64,000 nt of DNA from an uncultured Clostridium sp. (GTDB lineage Bacteria; Bacillota; Clostridia; Clostridiales; Clostridiaceae), in the NCBI GenBank assembly GCA_934755305.1, contig CAKVLD010000008.1:29146-93145 (forward strand), in the 5' to 3' direction. Below the pieces are notes generated by a model. It was not told the origin of the DNA, made no database searches, and saw only the letters and a program-made list of their open reading frames with translations. This document shows positions 34,392 through 43,767 of the stretch, one piece after another (the stretch's first letter is position 1; each line of letters begins with the position of its first letter). Position numbers and translations under genes: made by a program.

Positions 34392-37118
34392 TTATAATTC
34401 TATATAATTAACTTTTAAATTATTTTTATCCATAATTTCTTTTTCTAAAGTATGACAAGTAAATATTAAAGCCTGCCCTTTCACCTTTTCATTTATCATA
34501 AGTAAAGCTTTCTCTCTTCTAATGTTATCATATTGTACAAAGGTATCATCTAAAATAATTGGTATCTCTTCCTCTTGGAATATCAACCCAACTAAAGCTA
34601 TTCTTAAAGCTAAATATAATTGATCACTAGCTCCATTACTTAGGTAATTGCCCTTAAATAAATTTAAGTTGTCTCTTACAGTCATTTCATAGTTTTCCCC
34701 TAATTTCACTTCTATATACTTATCACCTGTTAAAATTCTGAATATATCTGCAATATTACTATTTAAAGCTGGACCTATATCTCTTCTTATTTCATCAAAA
34801 GATTCTTTCATAGTATCTATAGCTATGTCTAAAGCTTTTACCTTATTTTCACTCACCTTAATTTCAGAAGCCATACTATCTAATTCTTCTTCTATTTCAG
34901 GCAAACTTCTCTTCCCTATATACCTAGTAGAAATTTTATTTTCTATATCCTTTATATATTTTTCACACTCTAATAATTCTTGCGACTTTTTCTTTTCTTC
35001 TTTTTCAATATCATCTTCTGACTCATATTCATAATCATTATTATCATTTATAACATTTTGTAAATCTTTTTTAATTTCCGCTATATTTCTATCCTTTAAT
35101 AATGCTTTATAAGTTTCCTCCATAGAAAGTAAATTTGCATGTACTTCTTCTTTTTTTCTTATCTTATCTTTATATTCCTTTATATATAAATCTATATCTA
35201 AAAGATTCCCAAGATCTAATCCCATAATGTTCAAACTATCTCTTAAGCTATCTTCCTTTAACATTAAAGATTTATTTACCTCTTTAAACCTTGATGTTAA
35301 ATCAATTTTAGTCTCTTCTACTTCCTCCAACCTTTTATTTAAAGTTTCATAAGCTTCTATAGATTGTACTACTTCATCAATAGTATTACACTTTGATAAT
35401 TTAATAAGTGAATTAATCATCTCATTATTCTTCACATATTTCTTTTCTTTCTCTTCATATTGTTCTTCTTTTATTATTCTTTCTTTTTCTTTTATCCTTA
35501 CTAACATTCGCTCTTCATAAGACTTAAATTTAGAATATACATTTATTAATGCTATAAGCTTACTATAATCTTCTACTTGTAATTTTTCTAAGTGCTTGTT
35601 TAAAGTATTTTCTAACATCTCAATATCTTCATCAATATTAGATATATCTTTTTTATAGTCTGCTTTTAAACTTAAATTTTTTAGGGAATTAATAAGTTTC
35701 CATACAAAAGCTAAAGTTAATAGCAAACTTACTATTCCTACATATATATACGGCCTTCCACAAAAACATAATACTATTCCAAAAACTATAATTAATAATG
35801 CTAAAGCTAATTTTACTTTTTCATCTCTTATTTCTATCCTGATATCTTCTTGACTTTCATAACCTTCTGCTATTTTCTTTAAATTTCTTAAGTTAAAATC
35901 ATATCTGCTTAAAGTATCATTTATACTATCTATATTTTCATCTAGGTATTCAAACTTATTACCTAAAGACTTTTTCTTTGTATTTAAAGTGTCTTTATCT
36001 TTTTCTAAAGATTTCTTCAAGTTTTTCATAGAAAGTAACTTTTCTTTTATACTTTCTTGTTCATACTTCAATTTTATCAACTTATTTTTTATATTATCAC
36101 CAAATAAATCTAAAAACTTATACTTAACTAATTCTTCTTTTATCTCTAATACTTTTTTATCACAATTATTTAATTCATTATTTATTTCTTCTTTTTTATC
36201 TACTAATCCTAGGTATACTCTATTATTTTCCTTTAAATTTTCTATAAACGTATCATCTATTATGTCTCCATCTCTTTCAAGATTACTTTTAAGTATAGCC
36301 TCTTCCTTTTTTAACTCTTCTGATTTTTTAAGATACTCCACTATCTCTTTATATTCTTTTTTTAACCTTACCTTTTTTAAATATTTCTTGTATAACTCTA
36401 ATTTTTCAATTTGCTCTAAGATCTTTTTTCTCTTATTCTTCTCTTCTATTAACTTACCTTCCCATTCTAAATTTTCCTCAGAAAGCTTATATCCTTCATA
36501 TCTCTCCTCTAACAGATTAGAATATTTCTTTTTTAAAATATCTAAAGAACCAGCCCTCCTTGTAGTTACATAGGTTTTTTTTATATTTTCTAATTTCTCA
36601 ATAGCTTTGCCTACTGGTACTTCATGTTCACCGCAACCAAAGATAGCTGTAATCTTATCCATTATTTCTTCTTCCTTATCTTTAGTTATAGCCACAGATA
36701 ATTGACCTATATATAACGTTTTTTCAAATGTTGATTTATTAACTCCTAAAAAACTTTTTCCTGGCTCATTATTATTTATATTCTCTACTTCTTCCCCAGT
36801 TAAACAGTCTAATACAACTGAAGAATCTTCCTTCTTTGTATTTCCAAAAACTCGTTTTATTATATATTCTCTATTATCATTTTCAATTATAAGTTCACCT
36901 AAAATTAAACCTCCATTAAAAGGCATATACTTTTTTCTTTCGCTTTCACCTTTAATTCTCTTACTTGAAATCCCATATAACATAATTTTTATAAAAGATT
37001 GTATTCTACTTTTACCAACTTCATTTTCACCATAAATTACATTTATACCTTTATGAAACTTAATTACCTTATTTTCAATTCCTGCAAAACTTCCTATTCT
37101 AGCTTCTTTAATAATCAT
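34392..37118 (-). CDS. YhaN/SbcC-like AAA ATPase with central membrane hairpin
   Basis: The 908-aa protein has an SMC/Rad50-type head split at the two ends: Walker A GENEVGKS near residue 35, ABC signature LSNGASDQLYLALR near 840, Walker B PIILDDTFVQYD near 860. Long coiled coils fill the middle. At their tip, around residues 430-475, two hydrophobic helices replace the zinc hook of SbcC. Such YhaN proteins pair with a YhaO nuclease, and the paired gene overlaps its start by 11 nt. The likely role is DNA end or recombination-intermediate processing near the membrane. Confidence 0.85.
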   Translation of the reverse strand: MIIKEARIGSFAGIENKVIKFHKGINVIYGENEVGKSRIQSFIKIMLYGISSKRIKGESERKKYMPFNGGLILGELIIENDNREYIIKRVFGNTKKEDSSVVLDCLTGEEVENINNNEPGKSFLGVNKSTFEKTLYIGQLSVAITKDKEEEIMDKITAIFGCGEHEVPVGKAIEKLENIKKTYVTTRRAGSLDILKKKYSNLLEERYEGYKLSEENLEWEGKLIEEKNKRKKILEQIEKLELYKKYLKKVRLKKEYKEIVEYLKKSEELKKEEAILKSNLERDGDIIDDTFIENLKENNRVYLGLVDKKEEINNELNNCDKKVLEIKEELVKYKFLDLFGDNIKNKLIKLKYEQESIKEKLLSMKNLKKSLEKDKDTLNTKKKSLGNKFEYLDENIDSINDTLSRYDFNLRNLKKIAEGYESQEDIRIEIRDEKVKLALALLIIVFGIVLCFCGRPYIYVGIVSLLLTLAFVWKLINSLKNLSLKADYKKDISNIDEDIEMLENTLNKHLEKLQVEDYSKLIALINVYSKFKSYEERMLVRIKEKERIIKEEQYEEKEKKYVKNNEMINSLIKLSKCNTIDEVVQSIEAYETLNKRLEEVEETKIDLTSRFKEVNKSLMLKEDSLRDSLNIMGLDLGNLLDIDLYIKEYKDKIRKKEEVHANLLSMEETYKALLKDRNIAEIKKDLQNVINDNNDYEYESEDDIEKEEKKKSQELLECEKYIKDIENKISTRYIGKRSLPEIEEELDSMASEIKVSENKVKALDIAIDTMKESFDEIRRDIGPALNSNIADIFRILTGDKYIEVKLGENYEMTVRDNLNLFKGNYLSNGASDQLYLALRIALVGLIFQEEEIPIILDDTFVQYDNIRREKALLMINEKVKGQALIFTCHTLEKEIMDKNNLKVNYIEL

Positions 37119-38241
37119 CTAGGTTCACCTCTTCTTCTGCTAAACAAGAAAGTCCTAACTTTAAAGCCTTCTCTAATATTTCTTTTTCTTCTTCTTCCAT
37201 AGTAGCATCCATAAGATTACTTATTTTAGATGCAAAAATAGATTTAATAGAATATCCCTTAGAAAGTTCTTCTAAATTTACTTTTACTCTTGTTTTATCT
37301 ATCACCTTACAAAAATAAAAATCTGAACTTAATTGATTATTTAAAACCTCTTCATCTATATTAAATTCTTCACTAACTTCTCCAGATAAAATTATCTTAT
37401 AAAGATTTTCTTTTCTATTCTCTTCTCTTATAGATTCCTTTATTATTCCTTTAATTTCTTCGTGAGTAAAGCATCCTGTTACATCAATTTTTACTTCTTT
37501 GTATATTCTTTTACTAGTTCTTATAAAACTTAGATCTGCTACTCCTTTAGATACAGTTCCACAAATTACACCTTTTTCTCCAACTTCATCGAAACCTCTT
37601 CCTTGAGGACAACCACTATAAGCATAAAAAGTACTTCCTATTTTCTTTATACCACTAAAACTATGTCTATGACCTAATGCTATATAATCCATATTACTTT
37701 CTTCTATTTCTCTCAAATTAATGGGATTATATTCATTTTCATCATTGGCATTTGCTATTTCTCCATGTAAAACCATAATATTCATCTTTTCTTTATCAGC
37801 TTTTATACCTTTTAACATTGAAGTTTTTACGTATTTATTATTAAACGCCCCTCCCCAAACATTTATATCTAAGTCTTCTAAATATACTTTTTCTACATTA
37901 CCTTTAAATATATAAACATTATTTGGCCAGTTTATAAAACTGTAAAAGGAATTTTTACTTAAAGGATCATGATTACCAGGACTAATAAACACTTTTATAT
38001 CAGGTATTTCTTTTAATTTCTCCTCAATAAAATATAAAGTTTGCTTATTTACAGTATTATTATCAAAAATATCCCCAGCTAATAACAAGATATCCACACA
38101 TTTATTTTTAGATATGTTAATAATTTCCGAGAACACTTCCTTTATTTCTTCTTTATTTATTCTACTTTGTTTCTCTCCTATTTCTTTAAAAGGAGTATCA
38201 AAATGAAAATCTGCCGCATGTAATATTTTTATAGTTCTCAT
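37108..38241 (-). CDS. YhaO/SbcD-like metallophosphoesterase nuclease
   Basis: The 377-aa protein has all calcineurin-like phosphoesterase motifs in order: HAADFHFDTPF, LAGDIFDN, SPGNHDPL, VLHGE and ALGHRHSF. These bind two metals and are the Mre11/SbcD nuclease signature. It overlaps the YhaN-like ATPase gene by 11 nt, so the two are made together and probably form one complex. Confidence 0.9.
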   Translation of the reverse strand: MRTIKILHAADFHFDTPFKEIGEKQSRINKEEIKEVFSEIINISKNKCVDILLLAGDIFDNNTVNKQTLYFIEEKLKEIPDIKVFISPGNHDPLSKNSFYSFINWPNNVYIFKGNVEKVYLEDLDINVWGGAFNNKYVKTSMLKGIKADKEKMNIMVLHGEIANANDENEYNPINLREIEESNMDYIALGHRHSFSGIKKIGSTFYAYSGCPQGRGFDEVGEKGVICGTVSKGVADLSFIRTSKRIYKEVKIDVTGCFTHEEIKGIIKESIREENRKENLYKIILSGEVSEEFNIDEEVLNNQLSSDFYFCKVIDKTRVKVNLEELSKGYSIKSIFASKISNLMDATMEEEEKEILEKALKLGLSCLAEEEVNLDDY

Positions 38242-38340
38242 TTTCTAACCTCCTGAATTAATTACTGTTATAATTTTATCATAATTCCTTATAAATAAGA
38301 TATTTACAGCATATTTAAATATATATTCTTATACATATAT

Positions 38341-38424
38341 ACATAAAAAAAATATATGCATCAAAAAAATATATACATCAAAAAATCAGCATAAGTTTTC
38401 TATAAACAAATGCTGATTTTTTTA
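38341..38424 (-). terminator. bceB terminator followed by tandem GATG-TATAT repeats
   Basis: AAAAAATCAGCA (38380-38391) pairs with TGCTGATTTTTT (38411-38422). On the minus strand the T run is followed by two copies of GATGYATATATTTTTTT (38341-38385). The repeat unit is the same as that after the pncB terminator. The hairpin ends the bceAB transcript. Confidence 0.7.
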
Positions 38425-38431
38425 ATATATT

Positions 38432-40423
38432 TTAATTTCTAGCTTTTATAATATTTTTAGCACCTAAATAAGTAGCTAAAAAATATCCACCATAAATCAC
38501 CACAATAAATAAGCTACTTATAATTATAAGATCACTCATACTTGATTTAGAGCTAAATAAAACTACTACATCTTTTGATACCTTAAGCCCAACAACTGAA
38601 TGAATTATACTTACTATAAGAGGAAGTATAAAGTATATTCCTATTTGCATAAATACGGACTTATTTATAGTTTTTTCATCTACACCTATGTTTCTTAAAA
38701 GATTATATCTTTCAATATTATTATCTGATTCAGATAATTGTTGAATTGCTAATATAGCTGCTGCTGCAATTATAAAAGTTATTCCCAAATAAAGCGCTAA
38801 ATAAGCTACTGATATTCCAAGACCTCTAGAATTACTTATTATTTCATCTCTAGATATAAAATAAAATTCACCATCTTTACAGTTACTCTGTAGCTCACTA
38901 ATAATATCCTCTACTTCACCAATAGATAATCCACTTTCCTTATTTACTTCTATATTTAAAAAAGTATTGCCTGGATTAAATCCACTTACTATTTCATCAT
39001 TAACTACTAACGTACATAGATTACTTTTCATTAATGTCCCATTAAAAGTATCTGATACGATTTTATCCTTTGATTTTAAATTTTTATTATTAATAGTTAT
39101 TGCTACATTGTCTTTAGTTATTTCTTTAAGTTTTTGTATCATATCTCCTATATCTGAAGTTATAAGATATTCATCATTTTTCAAGCTTATACTTTCCTTT
39201 CCAATCATATTTAATTCTTTATTAAGATCTGATAACTTCATAACTGGTATATTAACATTTTCTTTTATAGGATAATAATTTTTAAGACTTTCCATTAAAT
39301 CCTCATTTAATAAATCACTATATCTAATATCACTAGAATAAATATTATAATAATGATAATCTGAACAATATTTATTGAAATCAAAATTACTATCCTTAAA
39401 GTATTTATAAAAATCTGATCCTAAATAATCATAAACCGTTAAATCATGATGAGTAAGATCATCCAAGTCTTTACTTAATCCTTTATTTATTAAAAGTCCT
39501 GCTGATAAACTACATATAGATACAAAAATCATAAGCGAAATACAACTCATTGATATAAATGCTGTATTTATTTTTGAACTTACTTGTCTTAATACAAACA
39601 TATTAATATCTTTTAAATAAACCTTTTTATTTATTTGAAATAACTTTAGCAAAAACTTTGATAAAGACATAAATAGCAAGAAGGTTCCTAATATCCCTAA
39701 AATAACTGATCTAGCTAAATTTTTATCAATACTAGCAATACCTGAATCTAAAACAATATAATAAGCAGTTCCTATACAAACTAAACTCAATAAAAATATA
39801 GCTATAGATACAAATGTATTTTCTATCTTTATTTTTTCATTCTTTTTTTCTGCTTTTAATAATGTTATAAGCTTAACTCCCTTAATTGATTTAGAGTTAA
39901 ATATGGCTATAATAATATAAATTATTGCAAAAGAAATTACTGTTTTTATGCAAGCTTCCTTAGAAAATATAAATACAAATTCTTTTAAAGATACTTCAAA
40001 TAAACTTGCTGTAAATAAAGATAACAAATGAGAACCTATAATTCCTATGATTACTCCTAAAACTAAAGACATAAATCCAATAATTATATTTTCTAAATAA
40101 ATAATTTTAGATATATCCCTCTTTTCCATACCAAGGAGCATATATACACCAAATTCTTTTTTTCTTCTTTTATATAGATAATTATTAGCATATATAATTA
40201 AAAACCCCACTACTATAGCTATAAATTTAGAAGCTACACTCATAATTTTTGAAACTATTAAAAAAGCATTTTTTGAAGCATCACTTAAATCCAATAAAAC
40301 CTTTTGCGATTCTATAGAATTTGATATATAAAATAAACTTATTGAAAATATAAGAGTTAAAAAATATATAGTATAATCTTTAAAGCTCCTTCTCATATTT
40401 CTTAAAGATAATTTAAAATACAT
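38432..40423 (-). CDS. BceB-type ABC transporter permease
   Basis: The 663-aa permease (ATG at 40423, GGAGGTG 9 nt upstream) has the BceB layout of about ten membrane helices. A large outside domain of some 200 aa lies between helices 7 and 8 (near residues 310-525), and FtsX-like segments include RRKKEFGVYMLLGMEKRDI. In the Bacillus paradigm it senses peptide antibiotics such as bacitracin and drives both detoxification and signalling to the histidine kinase. It overlaps the ATPase gene by 11 nt. Confidence 0.88.
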   Translation of the reverse strand: MYFKLSLRNMRRSFKDYTIYFLTLIFSISLFYISNSIESQKVLLDLSDASKNAFLIVSKIMSVASKFIAIVVGFLIIYANNYLYKRRKKEFGVYMLLGMEKRDISKIIYLENIIIGFMSLVLGVIIGIIGSHLLSLFTASLFEVSLKEFVFIFSKEACIKTVISFAIIYIIIAIFNSKSIKGVKLITLLKAEKKNEKIKIENTFVSIAIFLLSLVCIGTAYYIVLDSGIASIDKNLARSVILGILGTFLLFMSLSKFLLKLFQINKKVYLKDINMFVLRQVSSKINTAFISMSCISLMIFVSICSLSAGLLINKGLSKDLDDLTHHDLTVYDYLGSDFYKYFKDSNFDFNKYCSDYHYYNIYSSDIRYSDLLNEDLMESLKNYYPIKENVNIPVMKLSDLNKELNMIGKESISLKNDEYLITSDIGDMIQKLKEITKDNVAITINNKNLKSKDKIVSDTFNGTLMKSNLCTLVVNDEIVSGFNPGNTFLNIEVNKESGLSIGEVEDIISELQSNCKDGEFYFISRDEIISNSRGLGISVAYLALYLGITFIIAAAAILAIQQLSESDNNIERYNLLRNIGVDEKTINKSVFMQIGIYFILPLIVSIIHSVVGLKVSKDVVVLFSSKSSMSDLIIISSLFIVVIYGGYFLATYLGAKNIIKARN

Positions 40424-41183
40424 CTTTATTTTCACCTCCAAGAAGAGTTACAACTTCGATTATCCTATTAAAATATTCTTTTCTACTATCATTTCCTCTT
40501 ATAATTTCATTAAATATCTTCCCATCCTTAATAAATAATGTTCTTTTAGAATAACTTGCTGTGAAAGCATCATGAGTTACCATCATAATAGTAGTATTAA
40601 GGTCATTATTTAATTTTTCTAACGCCTCTAATAAACTTCTTGCAGACTTAGAATCCAAAGCTCCTGTAGGCTCATCTGCTAACATAAGTTTGGGATTAGT
40701 TATTATAGCTCTAGCTGCCGCTACCCTTTGCTTTTGTCCTCCTGACATTTCATAAGGAAACTTATTTAAAATACTTGCTATGTTTAGCTTCATTGCAATT
40801 TCTTTAATCTTCTTATCTATATTAGAAGGATTCTCCCTACTTATAGTTAATGCTAGTGCTATATTTTCATATGCATCTAATGTATCTAATAAATTAAAAT
40901 CTTGAAATATAAATCCTAATTCTTCACGTCTAAAACTTGCTAATTTCTTATATTTAAGTTTTGTAATATCTTCATCTCCTATAGTTATGTTTCCTGATGT
41001 TACTGTATCTATAGTTGCAATACAATTTAATAAAGTTGTTTTTCCACTACCTGAAGCTCCCATTATAGCTACATATTCACCTTTTTCTACTTCAAAAGTA
41101 ATTCCGTTAATAGCCTTTGTAATATTCCCTTTTTTGCCATAATATTTTTTTATATTATCTACCTTTAAAACTCTATCTCTCAT
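40413..41183 (-). CDS. BceA-type ABC transporter ATP-binding protein
   Basis: The 256-aa ATPase shows Walker A GASGSGKTT, Q-loop FIFQDFNLLD, signature MSGGQKQRVAAARA, Walker B LMLADEPTGALD and the switch histidine in MMVTHDAF. It powers the overlapping BceB-type permease. The unit has its own promoter between it and the kinase gene, consistent with induction by the response regulator. Confidence 0.93.
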   Translation of the reverse strand: MRDRVLKVDNIKKYYGKKGNITKAINGITFEVEKGEYVAIMGASGSGKTTLLNCIATIDTVTSGNITIGDEDITKLKYKKLASFRREELGFIFQDFNLLDTLDAYENIALALTISRENPSNIDKKIKEIAMKLNIASILNKFPYEMSGGQKQRVAAARAIITNPKLMLADEPTGALDSKSARSLLEALEKLNNDLNTTIMMVTHDAFTASYSKRTLFIKDGKIFNEIIRGNDSRKEYFNRIIEVVTLLGGENKDVF

Positions 41184-41228
41184 TGTTTTTCCTCCTAAAC
41201 TTTATATTTATATACTATTATTTTTAAA

Positions 41229-41275
41229 GGAGGACCTCCATTTATCTATATAACATTAACCTTACACTTTTGTAA
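41229..41275 (-). promoter_or_regulatory. bceAB promoter with palindrome at the transcription start
   Basis: On the minus strand TTACAA (41270-41275), a 17-nt spacer and TATATA (41247-41252) form a sigma-A promoter directly behind the kinase stop. The perfect 11-bp palindrome GGAGGACCTCC (41229-41239) lies at the predicted start of the RNA, with further partial symmetry TAAA/ATTTA outside. It may be an operator or a 5' hairpin that hides a false ribosome site. Confidence 0.6.
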
Positions 41276-41280
41276 TATAA

Positions 41281-42297
41281 CTAATCATTAAATATAGTCA
41301 TACCATTTTGAGGTAATACTATAGATACTTTTGTACCTTCACCTAGGTTTGAACTTAAATAAATATTTAATCCTAACTTTAACGCAAGCTTTTTTGATAA
41401 ATATAATCCTATTCCTGTAGCCTCTTTACATTGTCTTCCTGTTACTCCTGTAAAACCTTTATCAAAAGCTTTTAATTCTGACTTTTCATCCATCCCTTGT
41501 CCATTATCTACAATAGAAAAAACTATTGCATGTTCTCTCTCTTCAGCAATGAACCTCAAAACATTTTTTTCCTTATCAAAATATTTTATTGAATTACTTA
41601 CTATCTGATTTATAATAAAACTCAACCATTTTCTATCAGTATATATCTTATGATTTAAATTCACCTTTTCTATTGATACTGATTTTTCTATTAAATATAT
41701 AGAGTTCTTTCTTAAACTTGCATTAACTATCTGTTCAAGATTAAGTTCTTCTACTATAAAATCTTTTTCTACTGATGAGCTTCTAGCGTAAAATAGTACT
41801 TTTTCTATATACTCTTCTATCTTCTTTAATTCTTCATCTATACTATCTAGTATCTCATCTCTATGATTCTCTATTATTAATTTTGAACTAGCAATTGGAG
41901 TTTTTACCTCATGCACCCAAAGCTCTATAAATTCTCTATAATCACTATTTTGTTTTTCTAGTTCAGAAATTTTATCATTCATAGATTTATTACATTCACA
42001 TAATACGTTATATATCCTCTTATTTTCAATAGAATCTGGTTTACTTATAATTTCACTTAATAAATATTTTTCATCTAAGTTATCTATACTATCTTCTAGC
42101 TCTCTTATAAAATTATTACTTCTTTTATAATCTAAAAAAAATATTAAAAAAATCAAAATATTAAATGAAAATAAAGCTAATACTATAGCATAAGTACTTA
42201 CTTTTAACTTTGAAAATAATAAGTATATAATTGACGTTATAAAGATATCCATAATTATCAGTAAAACTCTTTCTTTAAAGAAACAAATTAAATTCAT
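41281..42297 (-). CDS. BceS-type intramembrane-sensing histidine kinase
   Basis: The 338-aa kinase has two N-terminal membrane helices with almost no outside loop (residues 10-52), the mark of intramembrane-sensing kinases that listen to a BceAB transporter. The H-box is ELWVHEVKTPIASS. N, G1 and G2 boxes follow (NQIVSNSIKYF, IVDNGQGMD, ATGIGLYLSKKLA). The ATG overlaps the stop of the response regulator gene by 4 nt. Confidence 0.92.
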   Translation of the reverse strand: MNLICFFKERVLLIIMDIFITSIIYLLFSKLKVSTYAIVLALFSFNILIFLIFFLDYKRSNNFIRELEDSIDNLDEKYLLSEIISKPDSIENKRIYNVLCECNKSMNDKISELEKQNSDYREFIELWVHEVKTPIASSKLIIENHRDEILDSIDEELKKIEEYIEKVLFYARSSSVEKDFIVEELNLEQIVNASLRKNSIYLIEKSVSIEKVNLNHKIYTDRKWLSFIINQIVSNSIKYFDKEKNVLRFIAEEREHAIVFSIVDNGQGMDEKSELKAFDKGFTGVTGRQCKEATGIGLYLSKKLALKLGLNIYLSSNLGEGTKVSIVLPQNGMTIFND

Positions 42298-42962
42298 AAT
42301 ATTATATACCCTTGTCCTCTCTTAGTCTGTAACATATCAGATACTCCAATAGATTCTAACTTTTTTCTAAGTCTATTCACATTAACAGTAAGAGTATTAT
42401 CATCAATAAATTCATCAGACTGCCATAAAAAATCCATTATTTCATTTCTTGATACAATAATTTCTTTTTTCTTTAATAATAAATTTAATATCCTACTTTC
42501 ATTTTTTGTAAGCTCTACCTTTTTATCTTCATAACAAACTGTACTTTGAGCTAAATTAAGGTTTACTCCCTTATATGATAAAATTTCACTTTCATTATTA
42601 TGGTATGTTCTCTTTAAGACTGAAGATATTCTAGCTAAAAGAATTTGAGTATTATATGGCTTAGTAATAAAATCATCTGCTCCTAAATTCATACTCATAA
42701 GTTCATCCATTTCACTTTGTCTGCTTGTAACTACAATAATCGGTACATTAGATTTTTTTCTTATTTCTCTGCAAACATAATACCCATCAAACATAGGTAA
42801 ATTTATATCTAATAATATTAATTGTGCTTCTGCGTTTAATGCTTCTATAACAATGTTTTTAAAATTTTCCGAATAACTACAAGTATATCCATATCTATTT
42901 AAAAATATAGCTAACTCCTCTCTGATTTTCTTATCATCTTCTATAATAAATATTTTTTCCAT
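42294..42962 (-). CDS. BceR-type OmpR-family response regulator
   Basis: The 222-aa regulator has a receiver domain with acidic pocket EDD near residues 8-10, phosphoacceptor Asp53 (LILLDINLP), Thr/Ser switch VVTSRQS and Lys in FITKPYN. It ends in a winged-helix DNA-binding domain (ELTKNESRILNLLL, then NTLTVNVNRLRKKL). It is co-encoded with the kinase and most likely activates the bceAB promoter at 41229-41275. Confidence 0.93.
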   Translation of the reverse strand: MEKIFIIEDDKKIREELAIFLNRYGYTCSYSENFKNIVIEALNAEAQLILLDINLPMFDGYYVCREIRKKSNVPIIVVTSRQSEMDELMSMNLGADDFITKPYNTQILLARISSVLKRTYHNNESEILSYKGVNLNLAQSTVCYEDKKVELTKNESRILNLLLKKKEIIVSRNEIMDFLWQSDEFIDDNTLTVNVNRLRKKLESIGVSDMLQTKRGQGYIIL

Positions 42963-43140
42963 ATTAACCCCTTAACTTATGTATTTAAAAACTTAATACT
43001 TATTTTTATTTAATTTTATCATAAATACCATTATTTATTATGTAGTATATAACTTTATATATATCATTTTTTCATTGACTCACTAAAAACAGTTTCATCT
43101 TAAGCAATAAGTTAAGATAAAAAATTTAGAACAAGTCAAA

Positions 43141-43166
43141 AAGAGGATAACTTTAGTTATCCTCTC
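43141..43166 (-). terminator. Terminator of the SASP gene
   Basis: AAGAGGATAAC (43141-43151) pairs with GTTATCCTCT (43157-43166) around a TTTA-type loop. On the minus strand the stem is followed by TTTTTG. It stands about 100 nt past the SASP stop; the stretch between is an unusually long 3' untranslated region. Confidence 0.75.
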
Positions 43167-43263
43167 TCCTTTTGGTATAAGAATACATTCTAAGCTAACA
43201 TTTCTGGTGGTGTAATTCCCATAATGATTTACTTCCTTAGTAAGTTCAGTAGGTGTTTTAACT

Positions 43264-43452
43264 TTACTTTATCTTACTTTCGTATTCTTCTACCATTCTT
43301 TTTACCATTTCGCCACCTACGGAACCACATTGTCTTGAACTTAAGTTTCCATTATAATCTGAAAATGGTACTCCTAGTTCTTGTGCTACTTCATTTTTGA
43401 ATCTGTTTAAACCATTTTTTGCTTCTGGAACTAATGCTTTGTTGTTTGACAT
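43264..43452 (-). CDS. Alpha/beta-type small acid-soluble spore protein
   Basis: The 62-aa protein coats and protects DNA in dormant spores and is degraded by the Gpr protease at germination. Conserved parts are visible: RFKNEVAQELGV around the Gpr cleavage site, then GNLSSRQCGSVGGEMVKRMVEEYE. A GGAGGG ribosome site lies 8 nt upstream. It is monocistronic; forespore sigma-G control is expected from the family, but no clear sigma-G promoter was identified. Confidence 0.94.
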   Translation of the reverse strand: MSNNKALVPEAKNGLNRFKNEVAQELGVPFSDYNGNLSSRQCGSVGGEMVKRMVEEYESKIK

Positions 43453-43608
43453 TGATAATCCCTCCTCAGGCTTACGGTTTTTTGCAAGTTGTTTTAAACA
43501 ATCTGTTTAATTAACTTACACTATTATATTGTCCTTATTGAAGTTTTATATTCCTAGTAATTAATTCCCTTAAAGATCACATATGGAAATTATTTTTTGC
43601 AAAAAAAA

Positions 43609-43634
43609 AAGTATTTAGATTAATCTAAATACTT
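43609..43634 (-). terminator. Terminator behind the first tRNA-Trp
   Basis: AGTATTTAGAT (43610-43620) and ATCTAAATACT (43623-43633) pair around two bases. On the minus strand a run of at least nine T follows, a strong Rho-independent terminator just past the tRNA 3' end. Confidence 0.85.
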
Positions 43635-43635
43635 C

Positions 43636-43711
43636 TGGCAGGGGCAGTAGGACTCGAACCCACAACCAATGGTTTTGGAGACCACTACTCTACCAATTGA
43701 GCCATACCCCT
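43636..43711 (-). tRNA. trnW: tRNA-Trp (CCA), copy 1
   Basis: The 76-nt minus-strand sequence folds as a full cloverleaf: acceptor AGGGGTA/TGCCCCT, D arm with GGTAGAG, anticodon loop CTCCAAA with anticodon CCA, and T arm GGTTCGAGTCC. CCA is encoded at the 3' end. A consensus -35 box TTGACA lies 36 nt upstream (43747-43752) and a strong terminator follows. The sequence is identical to the copy at 57115-57190. Confidence 0.96.
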
Positions 43712-43767
43712 AAGATATAATTATCTTATCATATCTTATTATATCTTGTCAATATTATTTTAAAAAG

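Noticed and set aside
36999..37202. Plus-strand frames inside the large minus-strand genes (for example within yhaN, mreB and pbp2)
   Set aside because: They are antisense shadows with skewed Phe/Ser/Leu-rich composition and no ribosome sites.
38432..42962. Two-component/ABC cluster as a novel transporter system
   Set aside because: Kinase topology, permease size and gene order match the known BceRS-BceAB type; only its promoter palindrome was kept as a finding.
43167..43263. Protein-like frame behind the SASP gene (contains TPTELTKEVNHYGNY)
   Set aside because: It follows a stop codon, has no start codon or ribosome site, and runs through the terminator hairpin, so it is treated as 3' untranslated sequence.
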